Made by a program: the position numbers and the translations under genes. Of a DNA stretch of 64,000 bases, positions 44,388-54,080 are shown piece by piece. This stretch comes from Cryptosporangium sp044454545 (GTDB lineage: Bacteria; Actinomycetota; Actinomycetes; Mycobacteriales; Cryptosporangiaceae). The stretch spans positions 186,001 through 250,000 of the forward strand of contig NZ_JBITDV010000003.1 in the NCBI RefSeq assembly GCF_044454545.1, in the 5' to 3' direction. The notes under the pieces are model-generated. The model did no database searches. It saw only the letters and a list, made by a program, of their open reading frames with translations, and was not told where the DNA came from. The number at the start of each line of letters is the position of its first letter. Position 1 is the first letter of the stretch.

Positions 44388-44924
44388 ATGCCGAAGGTCA
44401 GCCAGGCTCATCTCGAAGCTCGGCGCCAGCAGATCGTGGACGCCGCCCGCGCCCGGTTCGCCAGCCACGGCTTCGCCCACACGTCGATGGCCGACATCAT
44501 CACCGAGTCCGGACTCTCCAACGGGGCCATCTACCGGTACTTCGCCAGCAAGGAACAGATCGTCATCGCCGTCTGCGAGCAGGGCACCGAAGTCTTGCCG
44601 CGGGCACTCACGCGCGAGGCCGTCGCGGGATTCCTCGAACACGTGCGAGCCCGAGCGCGCGATACCGGTCACGCCCAGCTGGTGGCCCAGATCTACGCCG
44701 AGGCCGCGGTATCGCCGCCGCTGGCAGCCGTGGTGCGGCGGCAGCTCGCGGCCATGCGCGCCGCCATCGCCGAACTGGTCCCCGACGCCAGGCGCCCTCA
44801 GGCCGAGCAGATCGCCGAAGCGTTCGTGGGCCTCTGCATGAGCTACAACCAGCAGCTGGCCATCCGCGGCGACCTGGATCCTGCCCCCTTCACCGCAGCA
44901 CTGATGGCGACCATCAACGGCTAG
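44388..44924 (+). CDS. TetR-family transcriptional regulator
   Basis: The product is 178 aa. N-terminal HTH: RRQQIVDAARARFASHGFAHTSMADIITESGLSNGAIYRYFASKEQIV. The rest is the helical ligand-binding domain. It is divergent from the aldo/keto reductase and probably autoregulates. Confidence 0.93.
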   Translation: MPKVSQAHLEARRQQIVDAARARFASHGFAHTSMADIITESGLSNGAIYRYFASKEQIVIAVCEQGTEVLPRALTREAVAGFLEHVRARARDTGHAQLVAQIYAEAAVSPPLAAVVRRQLAAMRAAIAELVPDARRPQAEQIAEAFVGLCMSYNQQLAIRGDLDPAPFTAALMATING

Positions 44925-44973
44925 GCGGACCCCAAAGGGAGCGATCTCTCTTCTTTTGAGCCAGGTCGATCGA

Positions 44974-46380
44974 CTAGCCCGCCGCACAAGTGGGCGACGT
45001 ACCGGGCGCCATCGGCTGGACCGAGGCCCGCCCCACCGCCCGGCCGGGTCCGTGCGCGGGACCTTTCGCGGGCCCCGTCGCGGGACGCGGTGCCGGCGCA
45101 CGCCACGCGCCGGACCACTCGGACGCCGGCCCACCGACCGGCCGCACCACCGCACGGCCGATCGCCGGCCCGGCGTGGACGTATCCGGCCGCCGCCGGAC
45201 GCCGGGCCGCGACGCCGAGTACCAGCGCATACCCCCCCGTCAGCACCGCCAGAGCCACCATCGCCCCCGCGGTCCCGAGCGCCCCGGCCAGCGGCGCGGC
45301 CACCAGCGAACCGATCACGATCCCGGCGATCGCCGCCGGATACGAGAACCCGTACGCCCGGGCCAGCACCGCTTCGTCCAGCGTCCGGGCCAGGACCGTG
45401 TCCACCACGATCTCCACCACCATCGAGCCGCAGCCGACCAGCGCCGCCAGGACGACCGCGACCGCCAACCCCGGCGCCACCGCCAGACCCGCCGTGGCCA
45501 CCGCCACCAACAGGAGCACCATCGCGATCGCCCCCCGGGTCTGCCGGGCGACGCCCAGCCGCGCAGTCACCGCCGCGCCGATCAACCCACCGACCCCGAC
45601 GGCGCCCAGCAGCACCCCGTACCCGGAATCGCCCCTCCCGAGCTGCTGCCCGAGCAGCAGGAACAACACGGTCTGGGCCCCGTAGAGCAGGCTGCACATC
45701 ACGTCGGCACCGATCAGCCACACCGCGGCCCGGTTGGCCCGCAACGCCGTGAACCCCGCGGACAGATCGTCGAAGAGCCCCGAGCTCTCCGACCCGGCCG
45801 CCCGCATCGCCGGCAGCCCCAGCAGCAACAACGCCGACAGCCCGAACGTCCCGGCGTTGATCACGAACGCGACCACCGGCGACCCGAAGAGCAACAACAC
45901 CGCCCCACCGGCCGGACCGACCAGGATCGATGCTGACGTGATCGCGCTCCGCGCGGCGCCGGCCCCGGCCAGCTCGGCGTCGTCCACGATCGTGGGCAGG
46001 GACGCCGCCACGGCCGGCGGATACACCGTGGACGCCACCGTCGACATCGCCGCCAGCAGGGGCGCCAGCACCACCGGCAACCCGGCCAGCGCCACGAAGG
46101 CCAGCAACAGCATCGTCGCCATTCGCACGACGTCGGACGCGATCATCAGCGCTCGCCGGTCGTACCGGTCGGCCAGCACGCCGCCCAGCGGGGTCAGCAC
46201 GACGATCGGCACCACTCGCGCCGCTGTCGTGGCCGCCGTCCACCCGACCGAATGGGTGCGGTCGTACACGAAGGCGAGCAGCGCGAGGTTGTACAGCCAG
46301 TCGCCGACCTGGGAAACCGCCAGAGCGGCCAGCAGCCGCCGCAGCGTCCGATTCGTCCGTACGAGTGTGAGCATCTCCAT
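44974..46380 (-). CDS. Major facilitator superfamily exporter
   Basis: The product is 468 aa with 12 predicted TM helices. MFS motif A: GGVLADRYDRRALM (~60-75); typical N-terminus LRRLLAALAVSQVGDWLYNLAL as in MFS_3/enterobactin-exporter-like proteins. The last ~70 residues are a Pro/Ala/Gly-rich hydrophilic tail. Likely a drug or metabolite exporter; substrate unknown. Confidence 0.88.
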   Translation of the reverse strand: MEMLTLVRTNRTLRRLLAALAVSQVGDWLYNLALLAFVYDRTHSVGWTAATTAARVVPIVVLTPLGGVLADRYDRRALMIASDVVRMATMLLLAFVALAGLPVVLAPLLAAMSTVASTVYPPAVAASLPTIVDDAELAGAGAARSAITSASILVGPAGGAVLLLFGSPVVAFVINAGTFGLSALLLLGLPAMRAAGSESSGLFDDLSAGFTALRANRAAVWLIGADVMCSLLYGAQTVLFLLLGQQLGRGDSGYGVLLGAVGVGGLIGAAVTARLGVARQTRGAIAMVLLLVAVATAGLAVAPGLAVAVVLAALVGCGSMVVEIVVDTVLARTLDEAVLARAYGFSYPAAIAGIVIGSLVAAPLAGALGTAGAMVALAVLTGGYALVLGVAARRPAAAGYVHAGPAIGRAVVRPVGGPASEWSGAWRAPAPRPATGPAKGPAHGPGRAVGRASVQPMAPGTSPTCAAG

Positions 46381-46629
46381 GCGATTCAGAGTCGGGCTAA
46401 GGCGTTTCCCGGCGCATCGGGCGACCTTCCTATCGGTACCTTAGATCCGCCGAAACCCCAGGTCAGACGCGTTCTCGACGCCACGGCCGGGCGTCTGCGG
46501 CAGTCGCGAACGCGACACCGGAACCGGTTGCGCGCGCTCGCCCGCCGTGCAGGCCGGCTCCGGCGCCGCGGAGACCATCAGTCGTTAGGCCGGTACCCGA
46601 ACCGGCCACCGAGCGTCCAACCTGGAGTG

Positions 46630-49548
46630 ATGGAGCGAGGGCTGGTGAGCTCGGTACTCGTGGGCCGTCGCCGGGAACTGGCGCGGCTACGGGCACTCCT
46701 CGAACGGGTGACCGCCGGACAGCCCGCGGTGGCGGTCCTCTCCGGTGAGGCCGGCGTCGGCAAGTCCCGCCTCGTCGCCGAGATCGCGGGAGAGGCGTCC
46801 GACGCCGGCGTCCGGGTGCTGCGCGGGCGCTGCGTCGACCTGGGCGGGGCCGCCCTGCCACTGGCTCCATTGGTGGACGTCCTGCGCACGTTGTCGCGCT
46901 CGACGGCCCCCGACGAGCTCGACCGCCTGCTCGGCCCGGCCCGCCGCGAGCTCGCCCGGCTGCTTCCGGAGCTGGGGCCGGCCTCCGCCACGACGCCGGA
47001 GGGTCCGACCAGCCAGCTCCTCGAACACGTCCTCAGCGTGATCACCCGGATCGCGGCCGGCCGGCCGCTCCTGCTGATCGTCGAAGACCTGCACTGGGCC
47101 GACCGGTCCACCCGCGACCTGGTGGCGTTCCTGGCCCAGACACTGCAGGAACTCGGCGTCCTGCTGCTGATGACCTACCGCTCGGACGAGCTGCACCGAC
47201 GCCATCCGCTGCGCCCGCTCGTCACCGGCTGGGAGCGGATGCGGACGATCGAACGCCTCGAACTCGGCCGGTTCAGCCGCCGTGAGGTCGACGAACAGCT
47301 CCGCGCGATCCGTGGGAGGCGCTCGAACGCCGCGTTCCTCGACGTCGTCTTCGAACGGTCGCAGGGCAACGCGTTCCTGGTCGAGGAGATCCTGGCGGCC
47401 GTCGAGGGCGGCGCCGACCCGTCCGCGCTTCCACCGTCCCTGCGCGACGTCCTGCTGGCGCGTACCGAAACCGTCTCCGAGGCCGCGCAGTCCGTCCTGC
47501 GGACCGCCGCGGCGGCCGGTCCCCGAATCTCCGAACGCCTGCTGGCCGCCGTCGCCGACACCGGCTCGGCCGACCTGCACCGGGCGCTGCGCGAGGCGGT
47601 CGAGCATCACCTGCTGGTGATCGATCCGAGCGGCCACGGCTACGAGTTCCGCCACGAGCTCACCCGCGACGCGCTCTACGACGACATGCTGCCGGGCGAG
47701 CGGGTGCGACTGCACGCCGCCTACGGCGAGGCCCTGAGCCGGGACGCCACGCTGCTCGGCGAGGACAGCGGAAACATCGCCGCGACGCTGGCCCATCACT
47801 GGTACGTGGCACTCGATCTCCCGCGGGCGCTGTCGGCCTCCGTCCTCGCCGGTCAGCACGCGGCCACCCCGGCCGAGGCGCTGGCGCATTTCGAGCGCGC
47901 ACTGGAGGTCTGGCCCCGGGTCGACGACGCCGCCGAGCGCGCGGGACTCGACTGGACCGACGTCAACCTCGCCGCGATCGACGCGGCCTTCAACGCCGGC
48001 GAGCCCCAGCGGGGCCTGGCGCTGGCAGACGAGGTACTCGCCGATCCCGTCGCCGTCGCCGACCCGGTACGCCGAGCGCGGGTCGTCGAGCGGCGCGCCC
48101 ACGTGCTCGCCGGCCTCGGCCGCGGGCAGGAGGTCATCGAACAGCTTCGTGAGGCCCTGGCGCTGTTGCCGGAACAGCCGGTGACCGTCACGCATGCGGC
48201 GGTGCTGACCGAACTCGCGGGCGCGATCCGCCGCGGAGAGGCCGACGAGCAGGCGATCGGAACCGCACGTCGCGCCGTCAACGCCGCCGCGGAGGCCGGC
48301 GCAACCGACTACGAGGCCGAAGCGCTGATCACCCTCGGCTCGCTCTCCGCGTACCTGGGTGACCTCCCGGCCGGGCTGGCCTCGCTGCGCCACGGCTTGG
48401 ACCTGGCCCGCCGGCACCAACTCGACAGCACGGCGCTGCGCGCCTACATCAACCTCGCCGACGTGCTGGAGATGGCCGGCCGGCACGCGGAGGCAGCACG
48501 GACCGCCCGCGACGGCATCAACCTCACCGGCCGGGTCGGCTGGGCCCGCTCCTGGGGCGCGATGCTGACCAGCAACCTCGTCGAACCGCTGCTACGGCTC
48601 GGTCAATGGCGCGAGGCGCAGGACCTGATCACCGAGGCCCTCGCCGACGACCCGGCCAGCCTCTTCGCGGCCTCGCTGTTGCTGCTGCGCGCCGAACTGT
48701 CGCTCTGGCAGGGCGACACCGACGCGGCCGAGACCGACCGCGAGGTGGTCGCCCGCTACCTCGCCGACAGCTCCGAGCCCCAGTACACCGTCCCGCTCGC
48801 CTACCTCGACGGCGAGGTGGCCCGCTCCGCGGGCCACCTCGAGGTGGCCTGGAACCGCATCCGCCCGGCGATGCGACCGCCGATCGTCCCGATGGCGGTC
48901 CGGTACTGCTGGCCGCTCGCCTGGCTGGGTGCCCGGATCCAGGCCGACGCCCGGCCGGCCGCGGTAGGTGCCGACGGTGACCTCGACGCCCTGCGGAAAC
49001 TGATCGACACGCTCCCGGCCACCACACCATCGGCAGCCGCGAACGCGGCGATGGCGCGGGCCGAGTTCGCCCGCCGGGACGGGCGCGGCGAGGTGGGCGC
49101 GTGGCTGGCGGCGGTGACCGCGTGCCGAGAGGCGTCGGAGCTGTTCCCGCTGTGCTACTGCCTGTTCCGGCTGGCCGAAGCGCGGGCTGCCACCGCGCTC
49201 GACACCGGTGCCGCGGCCGACGCCGAGGAGTGCCTCGCCTACGCCGACGATCTCGCCGCGGCCACGGCCCAGGACGTCCGGGCACTGGTCCGGCGGGCGC
49301 GGCTCCGGCTGGCGCGGCCCGACGTCCCGGGCCCGGACGCCGAGAACGCGTTCAAGCTGACCGACCGGGAGCGAGAGGTGCTGGCGTTGGTGGCCGAAGG
49401 CCGGTCCAACGGCCAGATCGCCGGGACGCTCTACATCAGCCCGAAGACCGCGAGCGTGCACGTCTCGAACATCCTCGCGAAGCTCGGCGCCGGCAGCCGC
49501 ACCGAGGCGACGACGGTGGCGCACCGGCACGGCCTCCTCCCGGCATGA
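46630..49548 (+). CDS. Large ATP-binding LuxR-family regulator (LAL/MalT-like)
   Basis: The product is 972 aa. Walker A SGEAGVGKSR (~38-47), Walker B LLLIVEDLHWAD (~148), then a long TPR-like helical region (~430-890) and a C-terminal LuxR HTH (LTDREREVLALVAEGRSNGQIAGTL, KTASVHVSNILAKL). These signal-transduction ATPases activate transcription after binding an inducer. It diverges from the MFS exporter across 250 bp and may control it. The start at 46630 has CTGGAG very close; a GTG at 46645 is the alternative. Confidence 0.9.
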   Translation: MERGLVSSVLVGRRRELARLRALLERVTAGQPAVAVLSGEAGVGKSRLVAEIAGEASDAGVRVLRGRCVDLGGAALPLAPLVDVLRTLSRSTAPDELDRLLGPARRELARLLPELGPASATTPEGPTSQLLEHVLSVITRIAAGRPLLLIVEDLHWADRSTRDLVAFLAQTLQELGVLLLMTYRSDELHRRHPLRPLVTGWERMRTIERLELGRFSRREVDEQLRAIRGRRSNAAFLDVVFERSQGNAFLVEEILAAVEGGADPSALPPSLRDVLLARTETVSEAAQSVLRTAAAAGPRISERLLAAVADTGSADLHRALREAVEHHLLVIDPSGHGYEFRHELTRDALYDDMLPGERVRLHAAYGEALSRDATLLGEDSGNIAATLAHHWYVALDLPRALSASVLAGQHAATPAEALAHFERALEVWPRVDDAAERAGLDWTDVNLAAIDAAFNAGEPQRGLALADEVLADPVAVADPVRRARVVERRAHVLAGLGRGQEVIEQLREALALLPEQPVTVTHAAVLTELAGAIRRGEADEQAIGTARRAVNAAAEAGATDYEAEALITLGSLSAYLGDLPAGLASLRHGLDLARRHQLDSTALRAYINLADVLEMAGRHAEAARTARDGINLTGRVGWARSWGAMLTSNLVEPLLRLGQWREAQDLITEALADDPASLFAASLLLLRAELSLWQGDTDAAETDREVVARYLADSSEPQYTVPLAYLDGEVARSAGHLEVAWNRIRPAMRPPIVPMAVRYCWPLAWLGARIQADARPAAVGADGDLDALRKLIDTLPATTPSAAANAAMARAEFARRDGRGEVGAWLAAVTACREASELFPLCYCLFRLAEARAATALDTGAAADAEECLAYADDLAAATAQDVRALVRRARLRLARPDVPGPDAENAFKLTDREREVLALVAEGRSNGQIAGTLYISPKTASVHVSNILAKLGAGSRTEATTVAHRHGLLPA

Positions 49549-49780
49549 CCTTCTTCCGCACGGTCGGCCGGGGCGTGGGCGGGCGTAGGCCCGCGGGCGC
49601 TCGAAGCGCGAAGTCCCAGCTCAAGCGCAAATCAGGGCGCCGGGCGCACACCAGCCATAGTGGACACAGGGCATATTCGGTGCATCACGCAGCCCAGTAG
49701 GTAGCAGCCGCCCCGGGGGCCTACACTCCTGGGCCATCGGGGATCTGATCACTTCTTAAACAGACGGAGCCATCAGCATC

Positions 49781-51136
49781 GTGAATGCTCACCCGTCGCA
49801 AAACTCATCTGCGCCGCCTGACCGCTTCGGCAGCATCATCCTGGTCGGACTGTCCTTGATCGCCTCGTTCTGGGTGGCGCAAGGATGGGTCTCGGTGGCC
49901 CACGACTGGCTCGGCATCGCCGGGCCCGAGGGCTACCTGCTCTTCGGCCTCTTCGAATGCGTCATCGTCTTCCTGGTCAGGCACGCCTACCGCGCTCGTC
50001 TCGCCCGTGACCCCACGGCAGCACTGTGGGCCGCGATCTGGACGCTGACCTTCATCAGCGTCGCCACCCAGATCGCGCACGCGCTCGCCAGCGACCACCC
50101 GGGCTCGGCCCTGGTCTACGGCCCCGCGTCGTTGATCACTGTCGGCCTCTGGCAACTGAAGATCTTCCAGGGCAGCCGGGAGGCGCTGCGCGCACGGGGA
50201 CTGCTCGCCCCTCCGGAGCCCGGCTTCCCCATGCGCTTCCGTCGCCGCTTCCGCAGCCTCGTGAAGCGCGCGGTCCTGGTCGCCTCGTACGAGGGCATCG
50301 ACCAGCCCGAGGTCGCGCTGGAGCGGGCCCGGCAGCTCTACCCGGACACGGCCCTGCCGTGGGAACGCGCCCAGGCGGTCGCCGCCCTCCGGACCGAGCA
50401 AGGCCTCGGCAAGCGGCTGGTGATCAGCCGGAAGCGCGCAGCCGTCATGCTCGCCGTCCGCGAGGGCGAGGTGTACCGGGTCCGTTCCGAGCGGCTCCAG
50501 GCCGATGAGGCCCACTCGGAGGCGCTGCGCCTGGCCGCCGAGGCCGCCGACGTGCGGGTCGGGGCCGAGCGGAGCGCCCGCGAGGCGGCCGAGGCTCAGG
50601 TCGTCGACCTGACCTCCGAGCTGGAGCGGGGCGTGGTCGAACTCAACGCCGCGACCGCCAACGCGCGCGCCCAGTTCACCACCGAGATCGAGCAACTGCG
50701 GGCGATCCTGACCCGTGAGTCCGCGCTGCGCGAGGCGGCCCAGCTACGGTCCAAGCAACTCGAGGACGACCTGGTCGCCGCTCGCGAGGCCGCCGAGCGG
50801 ACCGCCGAGCGGCTCACCAGTGCGGCCCTGTCCGGCAACCGGTCCGGTGGCTCCCGGCGCGGCACGCGCGGCGAGCAGCGCGACGGTGAAGCCACCAAGC
50901 AGTCCGTGGCAGACGACACCGGCACGCACCGGATCGTTCCGCTCCGGACCGGCGAGGAGCGGGTCGCGGCGATGATCGCGCACACCACCGATCCCGACTA
51001 CCGCTGGACCGCACGCGAGGTGCGGTCGGTGGCCGGTGCCGGCGGCGAGAACTGGCGCGAATACGTGACGGCCTGGTCTTCGCAGCTCAACTCGTCCGAT
51101 GAGGACGCGGATCAGCGAGCCGAGACCGGTACCTGA
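49781..51136 (+). CDS. DUF2637-like membrane protein with coiled coil
   Basis: The product is 451 aa from a GTG at 49781. Residues ~15-130 hold four TM helices (IILVGLSLIASFWVAQGW, ECVIVFLVRHAY, AAIWTLTFISVATQIAHAL, GPASLITVGLWQL) as in DUF2637/SpdB-like proteins of plasmids and integrative elements. Residues ~225-350 are a long coiled coil. The C-terminal ~60 residues look like a DNA- or partner-binding helix pair (TAREVRSVAG). It may be a relic of a conjugative element or a host protein; no transfer genes adjoin it. Confidence 0.75.
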   Translation: MNAHPSQNSSAPPDRFGSIILVGLSLIASFWVAQGWVSVAHDWLGIAGPEGYLLFGLFECVIVFLVRHAYRARLARDPTAALWAAIWTLTFISVATQIAHALASDHPGSALVYGPASLITVGLWQLKIFQGSREALRARGLLAPPEPGFPMRFRRRFRSLVKRAVLVASYEGIDQPEVALERARQLYPDTALPWERAQAVAALRTEQGLGKRLVISRKRAAVMLAVREGEVYRVRSERLQADEAHSEALRLAAEAADVRVGAERSAREAAEAQVVDLTSELERGVVELNAATANARAQFTTEIEQLRAILTRESALREAAQLRSKQLEDDLVAAREAAERTAERLTSAALSGNRSGGSRRGTRGEQRDGEATKQSVADDTGTHRIVPLRTGEERVAAMIAHTTDPDYRWTAREVRSVAGAGGENWREYVTAWSSQLNSSDEDADQRAETGT

Positions 51137-51150
51137 TCGCAGGCCGGCAG

Positions 51151-51184
51151 AGTGGAGGGCCCGCCGTCCGGCGGGCCCTCCACT
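51151..51184 (+). terminator. Hairpin terminator after the DUF2637-like gene
   Basis: AGTGGAGGGCCCGCCG pairs with CGGCGGGCCCTCCACT. The very long GC stem ends 15 bases after the stop codon and lies before the converging gene at 51214. Confidence 0.8.
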
Positions 51185-51213
51185 CGCCGATGCGCTCGCA
51201 CGCCTGACGGGGG

Positions 51214-51507
51214 TCAGCCGAGGCTGATCTCGAGGTATCCGTCGCGGCTGAGCATCTGCCACGCCATGAACGAATTGCCGTTCGGAGCGACGCGGACCCG
51301 TCCGGCGGCTCCCGGAGGCACCTCCACCGGAAGCGCAATGCTCCCGGACCAGTCGAGCACGGCCTGCACCACGTGCCGACCGGCCGCGACCGGAATCTCG
51401 ATTTCCGGTCCGCGCCTGAGTTCACCGACGACGACGCCGCCGATCTGCAGTTCGTAGGCGCGCAGTCGGTCGCGCCACCTGCCCGGCGGCCGGTGGAAGA
51501 CAAGCAT
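51214..51507 (-). CDS. 97-aa hypothetical protein
   Basis: ATG at 51507 with GGGAG four bases upstream. Beta-rich short protein (LRAYELQIGGVVVGELRRG, EIPVAAGRHVVQAVLDWSGS) that resembles a PEGA-like or Ig-type beta sandwich of small binding proteins. Its first 86 bases overlap, in another frame, the end of the membrane protein gene at 51422. Confidence 0.65.
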   Translation of the reverse strand: MLVFHRPPGRWRDRLRAYELQIGGVVVGELRRGPEIEIPVAAGRHVVQAVLDWSGSIALPVEVPPGAAGRVRVAPNGNSFMAWQMLSRDGYLEISLG

Positions 51508-52012
51508 CGTTCTCCCGCCCCGCGAACACACGGACGCCGGACGAGGCGGATCGGCAGATCTGGCCCGAGACGTACATCGACTGCAGTAGCGAGGCGACTC
51601 CCACGAGCACCGAAGCAATACTGACGAACAGTCCGATCACGCTCGACCGCTGGTCGGCTCGGGTCAGATCCTGGGCGAACAGGAACCAGGCCAATCCCAC
51701 CAAGAGCGCGGTCAACAGCAGCAGCACCGCCAGTGCGCCCAGACGCCGCCGACCTGCTGTCCGAATGGCGCCGACGACGGTCGCCGTCGACGCGACCAGG
51801 AAAACAGCCACCGCGAGGGTGGCTACCGCGAGGACGCCCGCACCGGCGGCACCGGCGACGAGGGCCACGGGTGAGACGTGCCGACCACCGGCCGCATAGG
51901 CGAGCCCGAAAGCGATCCCCGCACCGAGCGTGACGACAGCGCCGAGTTGCACGAGACCAAAGACCACCTCGGTGACCGGACTACCGCCTGCGAGTTTTCG
52001 TCGAGTAGGCAT
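51422..52012 (-). CDS. Four-TM membrane protein, hypothetical
   Basis: The product is 196 aa from an ATG at 52012 (GGAGGAA upstream). TM segments at ~14-35 (VVFGLVQLGAVVTLGAGIAF), ~43-75, ~85-108 and ~120-140. The C-terminal ~40 residues are Arg/Ala-rich and overlap the next gene. Either a true overlapping pair or a frameshift that shifted the end; both frames have good start signals. Confidence 0.6.
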   Translation of the reverse strand: MPTRRKLAGGSPVTEVVFGLVQLGAVVTLGAGIAFGLAYAAGGRHVSPVALVAGAAGAGVLAVATLAVAVFLVASTATVVGAIRTAGRRRLGALAVLLLLTALLVGLAWFLFAQDLTRADQRSSVIGLFVSIASVLVGVASLLQSMYVSGQICRSASSGVRVFAGRENDACLPPAAGQVARPTARLRTADRRRRRR

Positions 52013-52194
52013 AGCGATTCCTCCGGTCACAGCACTGGTGCACGAATCCGCCATCGTGTGGCCGCTACCTCTTCAACGCACTACGCCCGGATCGGGTTCG
52101 AGGTCATCAGCGTTCAACGCCGCCCTCGCCCGGCTCGAAACCGAGCGGGAGCGGGAGGGATCGTCCTGGACGGACGGTCCGCTACTCTGCGTCC

Positions 52195-52527
52195 GTGGAC
52201 GCGAACATCGACAACCGGACGCCCTCCGAGCTCGACACCGGCCTCCCGCATCCGGCCCGGGTCTACGACGCGCTCCTCGGCGGTAAGGACAACTTTGCCG
52301 CCGACCGCCGGGTCGCCGATGCCATGCGCGCGAACCCGGGCAGCGAGATCGGTGCGCTGGCCAACCGAGACTTCCTCCGCCGAGCGGTGACGTTTCTGGC
52401 CACCGAGGCGGACATCGACCAATTCCTCGACGTCGGAACCGGCTTGCCGACCTACCCGAACGTCCACGAGGTTGCGCAGTCGGTGACGCCGTCGTCGCGG
52501 ATCGTCTACGTCGACAACGACCATTAG
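52195..52527 (+). pseudogene. 5' part of a DUF574-type SAM-dependent methyltransferase, split by an integrative element
   Basis: The first 110 codons match the SAM-dependent methyltransferase family common in actinomycetes (PF04672): HPARVYDALLGGKDNFAADR, NRDFLRRAVTFLATEADIDQFLDVGTGLPT, SRIVYVDND. Full members are ~265 aa and continue VDNDP. Here the frame leaves the family at VDND, reads His and stops. The remaining ~155 codons are expected at the far end of the element, outside the window. Confidence 0.85.
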
Positions 52528-52560
52528 CTTCCGGGTAGTGTGCACGCACGCTAATTCCAC
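52505..52560. other. Probable attL junction of the serine-recombinase element
   Basis: The methyltransferase reading frame breaks at about 52518-52523. Immediately to the right lie ATTAGC (52523-52528) and GCTAAT (52550-52555), an inverted pair, and the near-palindrome GTGTGCACGCAC. The crossover core is probably within TACGTCGACAACGAC (52507-52521). Confidence 0.6.
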
Positions 52561-52574
52561 CGGGAGGCCAGCTC

Positions 52575-54032
52575 ATGACGCTCGAAGCAGCGATGGTGCG
52601 GGTCAGCACGGGCAGCCAGGATGCTGCGTCGCAGGAGAAGGTTATCGTCGCCGATGCAGCTGAGCGTGGGGCAACGATCGTCAAGTGGTTCCGGCTTCAC
52701 GGTTACTCGGCCAGCCACGGGGAGCAGGAGCCGGCGTTACGCGAGGCGATCGCCGACATCGCCCGGGGCGACTACTCTGTCTTGATCGTCACGGAGTCGA
52801 GTCGTCTCGACCGTCGCGAGGACTTAGATGCTCAGGCCGAGATCCTCCTTGCCATCCGGGCGGCCGGTGGCGACATTCGCGCGATCAGCGAGCCTCAGTT
52901 CGGACGCACGGACTTCGCCGGACGCGTCGTGACGCTCGTTACGCAGCACGCGAACGCGGAGAAGTCGAAGACGGTCAAGAACACGACCTATCGCGGCGTC
53001 ATGATGATCCGCGACAACCGTGCGCACCACGGTCCGCTGCCCGCTTTCTGGGAGACCAGGGGCGAGCGGTACTCGAAGCAAGCGTGGTGCACCGACCCGA
53101 TGGCCGTCGTGGACATCTTCGAGCGGGTAGCGGGCGGGGAGTCGCTGGCTTCGGTCGCACGGGCGTATGACCTGTATCCGGCGAGCGTGAAGAACGTGAT
53201 CCGGTTCGAGGCAAACCACACCGGCATCGAGGAGTGCTCATACACCCACGCCGGCGTGACCGAGACGTGGCCACATGAGGTAGCACCGGTGGTCAGCTCG
53301 CCGTTGTGGTGGCGCGCGAACAAGGTGCTCGCAGCGAACAAGACCGACGGTCGCGGGAACAAGGGTGGGCGACCGGTAGCGCGGCCGGCGAACTGGATCT
53401 CCGGAATTCTGGACTGCCCCGCGTGCGGCGGGAAGATTTTCATGAATGCCGGACTGACTCCCGCAGGTAACCCACGCACTCCGAAGCTGCGGTGTGGCGG
53501 TCACGCGAAACGGCGCCTGGCGTGTGGTTCGTTCCCGGGGATCGACGCCCAACCGGTGGTCGATGTGATCGCTGATCGGTTCGCGGAGGATGACACACCG
53601 GTCCTGGCGTTTCAGCGGGTGGCGGGGAACGCGCATGAGCTTGACGCGCTGCACGCGGACCTGCGGAAGCTACAGGCGCGCCTGTCGGCTACCGAGGACG
53701 ACGACGAGTTAGACGAATTGGTCGCTCAGCGCAGGTCGATGAAGGCCCGCGTGGAGGGGTTCGCGCTGGTGCCCGACCGGTACGACTACGCACCCACCGG
53801 GCAGACCGTAGGTCAGATGTGGAACGCCGGTAACGATGCCGTGCGGCGCGGCATGGTCCGCGCGGTCAAGGCGTCGTGGGGGCTGAGCCTCACTAGCCAC
53901 GAGGCGCAGTGGGTGGTTGCTCTCGGAACGGCCGACGACGTGATCGGTCTGGACGATGGCGACGGACGCGAGCGCATCGTTGATCTCGGCAACGGACTTT
54001 GTTTCCGCTCAGAAGGTCGCTCACAGGAATAG
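52575..54032 (+). CDS. int: Large serine recombinase (integrase)
   Basis: The product is 485 aa from an ATG with GGGAGG upstream. Resolvase domain: catalytic Ser11 in VRVSTGSQD, Arg77/Arg80-81 in ESSRLDRRED, followed by the recombinase domain (KNTTYRGVMMIRDN) and a zinc ribbon (CPACGGK at ~278, then CGGH...CGSF). A coiled-coil segment (~345-385) precedes the C-terminus. It lies 48 bases from the split methyltransferase, as serine integrases lie beside attL/attR. It is shorter than many phage integrases but complete in domains. Confidence 0.93.
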   Translation: MTLEAAMVRVSTGSQDAASQEKVIVADAAERGATIVKWFRLHGYSASHGEQEPALREAIADIARGDYSVLIVTESSRLDRREDLDAQAEILLAIRAAGGDIRAISEPQFGRTDFAGRVVTLVTQHANAEKSKTVKNTTYRGVMMIRDNRAHHGPLPAFWETRGERYSKQAWCTDPMAVVDIFERVAGGESLASVARAYDLYPASVKNVIRFEANHTGIEECSYTHAGVTETWPHEVAPVVSSPLWWRANKVLAANKTDGRGNKGGRPVARPANWISGILDCPACGGKIFMNAGLTPAGNPRTPKLRCGGHAKRRLACGSFPGIDAQPVVDVIADRFAEDDTPVLAFQRVAGNAHELDALHADLRKLQARLSATEDDDELDELVAQRRSMKARVEGFALVPDRYDYAPTGQTVGQMWNAGNDAVRRGMVRAVKASWGLSLTSHEAQWVVALGTADDVIGLDDGDGRERIVDLGNGLCFRSEGRSQE

Positions 54033-54043
54033 GGCCACGCATA

Positions 54044-54080
54044 GAGAGGCTCGCTCGGCATGGCGCCGGGCGAGCCTCTC
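54044..54080 (+). terminator. Hairpin terminator after the integrase gene
   Basis: GAGAGGCTCGC (54044-54054) pairs with GCGAGCCTCTC (54070-54080), 15-base loop, 11 bases after the stop. Confidence 0.75.

Noticed and set aside
46687..48486. 599-codon minus-strand frame
   Set aside because: Shadow of the LuxR-family ATPase gene; no start signal or domain.
49781..52012. Extending the integrative element leftward to include the DUF2637-like gene
   Set aside because: The broken methyltransferase gene sets the left border at ~52.52 kb, so the DUF2637-like gene lies outside it.
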